DNA of 64,000 bases, from contig OZ037929.1 in NCBI GenBank assembly GCA_964035575.1, forward strand, positions 620,001 through 684,000, in the 5' to 3' direction. Below, in pieces: positions 43,115 to 51,105 of the stretch. The notes under the pieces were generated by a model. The model worked only from the letters and a program-made list of their open reading frames with translations. It ran no database searches and had not been told where the DNA came from. Position numbers and translations under genes: made by a program. How positions within the stretch are numbered: position 1 is the first letter of the stretch; each line of letters starts with the position of its first letter. This stretch comes from Rhynchopus sp. YZ270_cl-10 (lineage: Eukaryota; Euglenozoa; Diplonemea; Diplonemida; Diplonemidae).

Positions 43115-43346
43115 ACAAACAAACAAACAAACAAACAAACAAACAAACAAACAAACAAACAAACAAACAAACAAACAAACAAACAAACAAACAAACAAAC
43201 AAACAAACAAACAAACAAACAAACAAACAAACAAACAAACAAACAAACAAACAAACAAACAAACAAACAAACAAACAAACAAACAAACAAACAAACAAAC
43301 AAACAAACAAACAAACAAACAAACAAACAAACAAACAAACAAACAA
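43115..43346. repeat. (CAAA)n microsatellite, about 58 units
   Basis: Uninterrupted tetranucleotide array. The sequence just before it, GTTGAAAGTGCACAAAC, resembles the start of the LINE-tail plus strand (GTTGATAGTGCAAAAC), so the array may have grown from a tail copy. Confidence 0.95.
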
Positions 43347-44174
43347 TAACACTTCTGTGGTTTTTTTTTCCTTTGTCAAGAGACCCAAACGGCCCGAGAA
43401 AAGAGGTTTGGTTTTCAAATATGTCATTTATTTTTTGTACTGGGGTAATGGGTTTGGGCGTGGGATATTTAAAAAGAAGAAGTAGGTAATGGAGAGGGGC
43501 AAGGGAGGGGTAAGCCCTTGTGGAGGGAGGCAACCTTCTCCTGTTACAAAGAAGCGATGGAAAAAAAATAGTTGGTAAAGATGACTCTAAGCCCTTTGTG
43601 CTTAGCCACCTATTTTTTTAAAAAAGAACACATCTTGAGTTGAATGCAACCCGGGTTTACGGGTTTTGCACACCACTCTCGTGCACACTGACTCAGCAAA
43701 TCCGGGGGAGGTTTATTTGAAAAATTAAAGTAGGGGGAAGGGGGGAAGGGGGGGTTTAAAAAAAAAAAAAGAAAATTTGTACCATGATCCTCTCTTGCGC
43801 ATCGAAAAGGGGGTGGGAGGGGAGGGGGAAAGGGAGGGAGGGGGAAAATAAACGGAAACCGTGTGTATGAAGGAGTAGGAAGGAGGGAAGGGAAGGGAAG
43901 AAGGGAATGGGAAAGAAGAAAAAAAATAATAAATTCTTTTTTTTGTAAGATGAACCTAAGTCTTGCATAACTTAGTCACCTCTAAAGGGTCGAAGAAAAC
44001 CCTTGAGAACGATGGGATTTCTTTTTTTTTCCTTTTGTTTTGTTCTGGGAAAAATGTGGCTTTGCTCATTTTATTAAATCTGTGGAAAGATAAAAAATGA
44101 TGGGTAAAACGAACCTAAGTCTCCCTCTATACTTAATCGTTTTCACCAAAAATAAAGAAAAATAAAGAAAAATA

Positions 44175-44250
44175 AAGTGCCTCTGGGACGCAGGCAACTT
44201 GACACTCCGCGGGGTTATCGAACCCTCCGGAGTGTTGCATTTTTTGGGAA
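44175..44250 (-). mobile_element. LINE-tail copy with T-arm-like hairpin
   Basis: Minus strand: AAAATGCAACACTCCGGAGG, GTTCGATAACCCCGCGGAGT, GTCAAGTTGCCTGCGTCCCA, GAGGCAC, followed by TTTATTTTTC. Confidence 0.8.
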
Positions 44251-44840
44251 ATGAAAGAGGGGGGTTTGGTAGTAGTGTGGAAGGGTGTTGGTTACTTCTT
44301 TTTCTTTTTTCGTTCTCGTGTCCCCCCACACCCACCAACTTTCTTCTCTTCTCCCGCTAAGTTGGTGGAGCAATAAAAAATAAAAAAAAATAAAAAAAAA
44401 TGGGTGGGGGAGATATGGGGAAAGAGGGGTGGGAAGGAACATAAATGACCGGAAGAGTAATTGACAAAACTTCTTTTTTTAAAAAAATCTGATACTGCGC
44501 AAGCCGCCTCGTGCATAAAAAGAAAAAGAAAAGAAAAAAACAAACAAAGAGAAAGATGGGCCGAAGATGCACCCGAAGCCTCGCATATTTAGTAACCATT
44601 TTTTTTTCAAAAAAAAATAAAACCGCGTATAAAAACCCTGATGAGAAAAATGAAAAAAAAAAGCTAAGCCTCTTTGAGACCTTAGCCACCTTTTTAAAAA
44701 GAAAACTCGCCTTTTTTTTGTTTTTTCTTTGTATTTTTTTGCAGTCTTTCCAACCAGACTGTTGTTGTTTTTTATTTGTCAAATCGTCGGAATTAGGGGA
44801 ACTAAAAATCCTCCCCCTTTTTTCACGAAAAAAAGAAGGT

Positions 44841-46451
44841 TTAGACATAGTTCTTTCTTTCCCTCATCGGAATTCCAGCGTTTACGAGGGCTGCGCAGGT
44901 GGTACCTTCCCATATGTCATCTAATGCTGCCTGGTGTTGTTCGTCACTGAAGAAGTCCGACGCTGATTCTGAGACTGAGCGGAGCGAGGCAATGGTTTTG
45001 CTTCTAAGAGAGGGAGGGATAATTGGGTCAAATCTGTGCGCTTCTTTGTGGGGTGGAGGACTGGGTTCGAGTCTATAGCTCGCATCCAACTCACAGTCGG
45101 TCATCGTCGAGTACGCAGTGGACCCTGGTGTCAACGGAACGGCAGAGGAGGTGCAGACAGTTCTGCTGTCATCATCGAACGTCGTCGTCTCCTCGCTCAC
45201 CATGCTCTCTGCCATACAAAGCAACGGCGGAAGGTTCGCATCCATACCACCCCCTTCTGTTACCAATGCACGTTGCACTTCATTTACCCCTACGGTACAT
45301 CCTGCAAGGAGATCTTTGCAGGTTTGTGCATGACGTTCCAACAGGCATGACATATCAGTTCCTTTTAGGGTAGTCTCCATTGATCGGATGAGCGAGCTTG
45401 CGGAGGAGGCGTCTTCTGACGTTGCGATGACTGCGACTGCAAGAGAAACGGATGCAGATTCAGACGGAGTCATCTTCGCAAACCCCGAATAAGAGACCAA
45501 ACGCGACAACGCAACCTCCGCGCTTTTAAATAAACCCCGATTCGGTTGGTACGGCACCCCACGACGTTCTCTTGAATTATACAACAAAAAATTCTTTGAA
45601 ATATCGGTCGTACAGAACAGAGAGCACCCCGGGGTAATCCCCATCGCCTCTGCCGTCATCCCTGGAGTGACCCCGCAAGCATTCACGACAAACCGCGCTG
45701 TCGTCACGCCACACGCGTTTTTCCTCATCCTGAACAACGTTAAGGACCCCTTCAACTGCTCGACACCAAACTTCGCAGCCACTGCCCCAAATATGTTTTC
45801 CACTAGAGTCTCCTTTTGCACTTTAAACCCCGCTGTTTCGAGGCCCGACAAAGGGACCGATCCATCCTGGCGTTCTCCGGTGTAGGTAACGGTAGTGGAA
45901 AATGCGGTCACTTCTTCGTCTTTGTCTTCAGCTTCGCCAAAGAAAGCGAACATAGTGCGAAGGAAGTCGACGCTGTCCGGTGCGGAGACGCCCATCAGCA
46001 TGCCGTTGAGAACGCGCCGTTCGAGCATGCGGAAATCTGCGACAGAAAAACGGACCTTGGCGAAACGGAGGATGGTGGGTGCGGTGTTGTGGGTGTTGGC
46101 GGTGTCAATGTGCTTTGTCACAATGTGGAGGCATGCAAGCGCAAGAAGCTCGACATCTTCTCCAAATCTGCAGGCAGTGCTTTCACAGATCTTATCAACC
46201 ATGCGCATCGCCCTGAACAACGCTTTTTCAGAAAACTCCAGCCCCGACTGAACCCGGCGGAGCAAAGAAATCACCTTACCCCGGACACGAGGGGGGAGGA
46301 TGTTGCGGTCATAGGTCCCCTCGGTAGAGCCGCATTCATAACTCACCTGTTTTTGGAGAAGCGTTTTCCACGTGGTTGCAGCGGTATTTGCCTTGCGGGT
46401 CATGACACACCGGCAATGATCTCTCTCCATCTCGGTCATAACATACCCCAT
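44841..46451 (-). CDS. Cyclin with a long insertion between the two cyclin lobes
   Basis: 536 residues from the ATG at 46451. Residues about 55-165 match a cyclin N-terminal box: RGKVISLLRRVQSGLEFSE, ALFRAMRMVDKICES, ALACLHIVTKHID (Lys at 113, in the place of the conserved A-x-K-Y-E-E lysine), then SVADFRMLERRVLNGMLM and APDSVDFLR, the usual last helix of the box. A second helical lobe is likely at about 310-385 (FAKMTPSESASVSLAVAVIA, LLERHAQTCKDLLAG). Between them lie about 140 unusual residues with a repeated ACGVTP-like unit, longer than in typical cyclins. The Ser/Thr-rich C-terminal tail lacks recognisable degradation boxes. Known role of the family: activating a cyclin-dependent kinase; the partner and phase are unknown. 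The pyrimidine-rich leader without AG continues to 46566, where CAACCAG offers a possible acceptor. Confidence 0.75.
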   Translation of the reverse strand: MGYVMTEMERDHCRCVMTRKANTAATTWKTLLQKQVSYECGSTEGTYDRNILPPRVRGKVISLLRRVQSGLEFSEKALFRAMRMVDKICESTACRFGEDVELLALACLHIVTKHIDTANTHNTAPTILRFAKVRFSVADFRMLERRVLNGMLMGVSAPDSVDFLRTMFAFFGEAEDKDEEVTAFSTTVTYTGERQDGSVPLSGLETAGFKVQKETLVENIFGAVAAKFGVEQLKGSLTLFRMRKNACGVTTARFVVNACGVTPGMTAEAMGITPGCSLFCTTDISKNFLLYNSRERRGVPYQPNRGLFKSAEVALSRLVSYSGFAKMTPSESASVSLAVAVIATSEDASSASSLIRSMETTLKGTDMSCLLERHAQTCKDLLAGCTVGVNEVQRALVTEGGGMDANLPPLLCMAESMVSEETTTFDDDSRTVCTSSAVPLTPGSTAYSTMTDCELDASYRLEPSPPPHKEAHRFDPIIPPSLRSKTIASLRSVSESASDFFSDEQHQAALDDIWEGTTCAALVNAGIPMRERKNYV

Positions 46452-46754
46452 TGTGGGGAGGAAAAAATGGAAGAATGGGATTTAGGTTCGCAAAGTGGAG
46501 GGAGGAGAAGGAGAAGGGGGAAAGGGTGTTGTGGTCGTTGTTGTTGTTGCAAAGCACGAAACGTGCTGGTTGCGGGGTTGATGGCAATGGTTGTTATTAT
46601 TTTTTTGGTTTCGAATATATGTGGGCGATGGTGTTTTGGGGGGGTGTGGGGGGGGTGCGGGGTGGGGGGGGAGATACGCGTGGGGGGGTCGCGTTGCCCT
46701 GTGGTGTGTTTGGTGTTTGGGGTGTGAGGGGGTAGCCTCCGGGGGGTAGGGGTT

Positions 46755-46990
46755 GCACGACGTGGTCGAGAGGCATTTGACAAGTGAAACCACTCGTCAT
46801 AAAAAATGACCAGTGAAATGACATGTAAATCACTTGTCATGACAAGTGATTCCTTAGGGGGGTAGGCGGGGGAAATCATTGAGCTTACAGGCAATCCTTC
46901 AGTAAATCACTTTGTCATGACAAGTGACCGCTTGTCATCAATTTCACTTGTCGCCATGACAAGTGACATTGGCCCTGGACCACGTCGTGT
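46755..46990. repeat. Inverted-repeat element with TGACAAGTGA units
   Basis: GCACGACGTGGTC at the left is mirrored by GACCACGTCGTGTGC at the right. Inside are about seven copies of TGACAAGTGA or its inverse, including a perfect ATCACTTGTCATGACAAGTG palindrome around 46831-46852. It lies between the cyclin promoter side and the next gene's 3' end. No target duplication is seen. Confidence 0.75.
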
Positions 46991-47772
46991 GCTCATGTGG
47001 TTCTTATTGTGTTGTAAGGGGGAGGAGGCCCTCCAACCTACAGCTCTCCCCTTGCAGCAGGAATCGAGGGTCCTGTTCAAGCTGGGATTGGAGAAGACGT
47101 CCGAGAGCATGGTTTTGGCATACTCGCCTTCGCTGGACGAAGCAGTCGCCGTACTTCAGTTCTTCTTCAGTTTGACTACGTGATGATGCAAAAACGGTCT
47201 ACATAAAATAGTAAAGAAGGGGTGTGAAACCTTTTGAAGCGAAACAAAAATACCTCATTTGATTGTAGGCGAAACAAGAGGTAATGTGGGGAGCAACAGA
47301 AAGCATGACTTCTGTTTTGAGAATGCATGTGTTTTGAAAGGAGGGAGTCAGCATGTTTGGAGTGTCTGGGAGACGTACTTTGCACACTTACAGATGACGG
47401 GCAAAGCTTCCCTAAGACTGCGACAAATGTCGTTGTGTACACAAGACAAAGTCCAACAAAACATATAATTAAAAGATGCTCAAGATAAGGCTAAGGCTGC
47501 GTGCGTAGTCTTATTAGATTATTTAATGTTTTGAACATTGGTTATTCATCAATTGCGGGCGAAGTCATCTTGAAAAATATAACGCAATGATAAATAGCAA
47601 CACGAACGGCCCGCCAATTCATCTGCACGTACTCTAAAAAAATTGAGCAAAACCCCGTTCATATGAACGAAGCAGACAAACCAAAAGAGGGTTTGCAAAC
47701 GGGGCCGAAAAGACAAGAAAACAAAGTTGAACCATGCGGTGAACCCCTGAACCCCATGCCCTCGTGTCACCT

Positions 47773-48408
47773 CTACTGCTTCCACGAGAAGCCGTTCGCA
47801 ATGAAGGAGTTGCCAACAGAGTCGTCCATGACAATGCACTGGAAGTTCTGGCCAGTCGACACAATGCTTCCGGAAGAAACAATGTGGGAGGTGGCCTTGA
47901 ACTGGAGGGATCCTGCAGCAGACATGGCAGCAGTGTTGGTGATGCTGACGCTCGCGTTGTAGAACACCTTTGCTGCCTGTCCTCCGAAGTCGGCCACTCC
48001 GTAGATGGTGGCCCCGCCAATGAAGGTTCCTGCTGCGAACTGGAAGGTGCCCGACACAGTCAGCCCACGCGAGGTCAGTCCAGCAACTCCGCTGTTCATC
48101 TCAAGGGTTCCCTTCGGGTACACGTCCACCACACGTGCCACAGTCAGTCCGTTCAGCACACGAAGACGTGCATTGTACAGACCTCCTCCAATAGACAGCG
48201 ACCCAACGTGTGTCGGGTTCACAATGACAACTGTTGCGTCCACCCCCTCAGCATCGTCAATCGTCACATCGTCGTTTGATCCCGGCACACCGGCGGGGTA
48301 CCAGTTGTTCGCTGTCGTCCACTGGTTGTCTTTCACAATCCCAGTCCACTTCACTGAAGCACAGTGGGTCGCGACAACGACAGACAGAAGTGCAAGTGTG
48401 CGCATCAT
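47773..48408 (-). CDS. Secreted beta-rich repeat protein, tandem copy 1
   Basis: 211 residues from the ATG at 48408. A longer frame reaching 48555 is rejected, because the added part lies upstream of a good acceptor (AG at 48450-48449 after CTCACC...CATCTTCAG). Residues 1-17 (MMRTLALLSVVVATHCA) form a signal peptide. SVKWTGIVKDNQWTTANNWY and PAGVPGSNDDVTID follow; the NW-x-x-G-x-P-x-x-x-D-x-V-x-I motif is frequent at the start of beta-helical secreted and adhesin-like proteins. The rest is Gly/Ser/Val-rich with short strands (GLTVSGTFQFAAGTF, GSIVSTGQNFQC), as in right-handed beta-helices. No catalytic motif. Probably extracellular or surface; function unknown. Confidence 0.75.
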   Translation of the reverse strand: MMRTLALLSVVVATHCASVKWTGIVKDNQWTTANNWYPAGVPGSNDDVTIDDAEGVDATVVIVNPTHVGSLSIGGGLYNARLRVLNGLTVARVVDVYPKGTLEMNSGVAGLTSRGLTVSGTFQFAAGTFIGGATIYGVADFGGQAAKVFYNASVSITNTAAMSAAGSLQFKATSHIVSSGSIVSTGQNFQCIVMDDSVGNSFIANGFSWKQ

Positions 48409-48500
48409 TTTGAAAAGAAGTGTTGTGGAGTGAGGAAGAGGACAAATTCTGAAGATGTCAGGGTGTGTGGAGAAGGTGAGGAGGAGGGTGGAGTGGAGAG
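48409..48500 (-). promoter_or_regulatory. 5' leader and probable acceptor of secreted-protein copy 1
   Basis: Minus strand: CTCCACCTCTCCACTCCACC, CTCCTCCTCACCTTCTCCAC, then ACATCTTCAG at 48449, followed by 40 nt to the ATG. The same leader precedes copy 2 (49818-49909). The polypyrimidine/AG pattern supports the short start. Confidence 0.5.
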
Positions 48501-49166
48501 GTGGAGGTGCAAAGCAACACTGCAACGTTGCTTGGATGTATCTCAGAGGGGACAAGTCGACCTCTCCCCTCGCAATGGTGGATCAAACAAAGGGGGATGG
48601 GGGCATGTGAAACTTTTTATGAAGTGAAACAAAAAATGCCTCGTCTGATTGTAGGCGAAGCAAGAGCTAATGTGGGGAGCAACAGAAACCATGACTTCTG
48701 TTTTGAGAATGCATGTGTTTTGAAAGGAGGGAGTCATCGTGTTTGGAGTGTCTGGGAGTTGTCTATTGAGACGTACTTTGCACACTTACAGATGACGTGC
48801 AGAAAGCTTCCCAAGAGAGACTGCGACAAATGTCACTTTGAATAATAAAACGCAATGATAAATAGTAACACGAACGGGAAAAAAGCATACATTTTACAGA
48901 TGAATGCAATTCAGGCGTGCACGTACGGAAAACTAATGTGCGCAATTCATCTGCACGCACTATAAAAAGAAATTGAGCAAAACCCCTTTCACATGAACGA
49001 AGCAGACAAACCAAAAGAGGGTTTGCAAACGGGGCCAAAAAGACAAGAAAACAAAGTTGAACCATGCACAGAGATCATTTCAGAAATCATCAGCATAAAA
49101 GGCTCGAGTTGCTGCAATAGTGGAGTCACCAAGTGAACCCCTGAACACCGTTCCCTTGTGTCACCT

Positions 49167-49817
49167 CTACTGCTTCCACAAGAAGCCGTTCGTAATGAAG
49201 TAGTTGCCAACAGAGTCGTCCTTGACAATGCACTGGAAGTTCTGGCCAGTCGACACAATGCTTCCGCCAGACACAATCTTGGAGGAGGCCATGAACTGGA
49301 GGGATCCTGCAGCAGACATGGCAGCAGCAGTCTCGCCGATGAAGATGCTCGCGTTGTAGAACACCTTTGCTGCCTGTCCTCCGAAGTCGGCCACTCCGTA
49401 GATGGAGGTGACTCCGCCAATCAAGATTCCTGCTGTGAACTGGAAGGTGCCCAACACAGCCATTTTCTCCGGCACGATCAGTCCAGCAACTTCTGTGCTC
49501 AGCTCAAGGGTTCCCGACGATGTAACGTAGACATTTGCTGTTACACTCAGCGAGGTGAACACACGAAGACGTGCCTTGTAGGAATCGAGGTCTCCGATAA
49601 TCAGCGACTTAACGTGTGTCGGCTGCGCAACAATGACAGTGGTCTCGTCCTCCCCCAAATCATTGCTAATCGACACATCGTCGTCTGATCCCGGCACACC
49701 TGCGGGGTACCAGTTGCTCGCTGTCGACCACTGGTTGTCTTTCGCAAGCCCAATCCACCTCACTTCAGCACAGTGGGTCGCGACAACGACAGACAGAAGT
49801 GCAAGTGTGCGCATCAT
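49167..49817 (-). CDS. Secreted beta-rich repeat protein, tandem copy 2
   Basis: 216 residues from the ATG at 49817, chosen as in copy 1. The signal peptide is identical (MMRTLALLSVVVATHCA). EVRWIGLAKDNQWSTASNWY and PAGVPGSDDDVSIS follow. The C-terminus FQCIVKDDSVGNYFITNGF corresponds to copy 1. The middle differs most (DLGEDETTVIVAQPTHVKSL; SLSVTANVYVTSSGTLELS), with small in-frame indels. Identity to copy 1 is about 65-70% by eye, against near-identity of the untranslated leader, so the coding part is evolving faster or the leader is being homogenised. Confidence 0.75.
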   Translation of the reverse strand: MMRTLALLSVVVATHCAEVRWIGLAKDNQWSTASNWYPAGVPGSDDDVSISNDLGEDETTVIVAQPTHVKSLIIGDLDSYKARLRVFTSLSVTANVYVTSSGTLELSTEVAGLIVPEKMAVLGTFQFTAGILIGGVTSIYGVADFGGQAAKVFYNASIFIGETAAAMSAAGSLQFMASSKIVSGGSIVSTGQNFQCIVKDDSVGNYFITNGFLWKQ

Positions 49818-50087
49818 TTTGAAAAGAAGTGTTGTGGAGTGAGGAAGAGGACAAATTCTGAAGATGTCAGGGTGTGTGGAGAAGGTGAGGAGGAGGGTGG
49901 AGTGGAGAGGTGGAGGTGCAAAGCAACACTGCAACGTTGCTTGGATGTATCTCAGAGGGGACAAGTCGACCTCTCCCCTCGCAATGGTGGATCAAGGGGG
50001 GTGTGCGTAAAACTCTTGTCAGGATTGATAAAGAAGACGACAGTCTCCCGACAATCTAGGGGCCTCATAAGTATGTAGACTTACTGA

Positions 50088-50511
50088 CCAGGAAAATGCC
50101 GGTTGTTTTGTGTCAAAAAAGAGGCCAAGACAAAAAGTGCAGATCAGCTAAAAGACGAAATTCAAGAACAAAAAGCTCTCATTGACCATACAGATCTCAA
50201 CGCGTCAGAGGTGATAAGGTTTTCATCCTGTTCTGCAAACTGGCAAACGCTCTTCAAAACACAACACTCTCATCTCTCCGTCAGCGGTAAGATCTGTGCC
50301 GCATTGTGTTTGGCAGCAAGAATCCAGAATGAGGATTACGTTTTTTTGGAACGGAAAACAGCACACGAAAGAGAAGGTGGTTCAGAGTAACTATGACTAT
50401 TTTCGTGAATTAAGACCCTTCATCACAAAGTTAAAAGGAACGAATTGGTTATCATCAGAACTCGGGTGTTGTGCGGTGTTGCAGTCTGAGTCATTACATC
50501 GTGCGCTGTAG
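50088..50511 (+). pseudogene. Unrecognised, probably frameshifted gene remnant on the opposite strand
   Basis: After a CCAG at 50087-50091, one plus-strand frame reads VKKEAKTKSADQLKDEIQEQ, KALIDHTDLNASEVIRF and GKICAALCLAARIQNEDYVF. At a run of seven T (50341-50347) the plausible coding frame changes and continues GKQHTKEKVVQSNYDYFREL, RPFITKLKGTNWLSSELGC, ending at 50511. No ATG opens it. Composition resembles protein better than the surrounding repeats. Either a pseudogene or a piece of a transposon protein; no family recognised. Confidence 0.35.
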
Positions 50512-51105
50512 GCTCACAAAAAGAGAGAAAATACAGTACTTTTTTTTTGTTTTTTTGTGTTGTTAGTAATTTACACAGAGAACTTTACTGAAAAGAGGGG
50601 GAGGGGGAGAAGGGAAACAGAAAACAGTATTTCAACATATGCATTCAATTGATAGCATAGGAGGGAAAAGAGAAAGAAAACTTGAAAAGATGAACATGCC
50701 TTCACTGTGCACACATCTAAAAAAAAAAGACAACAAAAATTTGAAAAAACCTGTTTTAACAATACTTTTACAAAAAAAATAAACTGATTTTTTTATTTTG
50801 ACAGAACTCAGCCAAAAGAAGAAAAAACTCAAAATGTACACCTCTACCTCCCTATTAAATATTGCTACACATTTCTTTGGATCGGCGATTCATTGCACAA
50901 GACACATAGAACTAGCCATCCCCCTTTATAATCCACAGAAAACCAAAAAGAAACTGAAGTTGATATGCGCACACACCTCTCACGCAACCAACCCTCTAAA
51001 AACAACCTTGGTAAAGATCACAGGAGAGGGGGATCACTCAGGTTGCATCCTGGCTTCCCCCTCCCTTTTTGATCCAACCCTTTACCCCCCTATCCCCTTT
51101 TTCCC
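50512..51105. other. Gene-free spacer with a family C stem-loop
   Basis: Family C copy at 50686-50720 (AAAGATGAACATGCCTTCAC, TGTGCACACATCT). The rest is A/T-rich. The 3' end of the next gene begins at 51106. Confidence 0.55.

Larger units (their letters stand above)
40362..44840. other. Gene-free spacer between LINE and cyclin gene
   Basis: Holds family I (40585-40716), family A copies (41620-41660, 42115-42255, 43578-43612, 43947-43982, about 44105-44135 and 44655-44690), B (42040-42085), F (42474-42548), J (42622-42697), C (42934-42972), a microsatellite and a LINE-tail copy. No protein-coding signal. Confidence 0.55.
47221..49992 (-). repeat. Tandem segmental duplication of about 1.4 kb holding two secreted-protein genes
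   Basis: The spacer block (GATTGTAGGCGAAACAAGAG, GGGAGCAACAGAAAGCATGA, GACGTACTTTGCACACTTAC) occurs at 47221-47460 and 48605-48840. The gene block occurs at 47576-48583 and 48841-49992. An extended family A hairpin (47475-47572) is present only between the first spacer block and the first gene, so it arrived after the duplication or was lost from unit 2. Leader DNA is almost identical in the two units while the coding parts have diverged. Confidence 0.85.

Noticed and set aside
45023-46727. Plus-strand frames up to 303 codons over the cyclin gene and its leader
   Set aside because: Antisense shadows; no domain, while the minus frame has the cyclin box.
48409-48555. In-frame upstream ATG (MSPLRYIQ...) of secreted-protein copy 1; same in copy 2 at 49818-49964
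   Set aside because: It would hide the signal peptide, and it lies upstream of a good polypyrimidine/AG acceptor.
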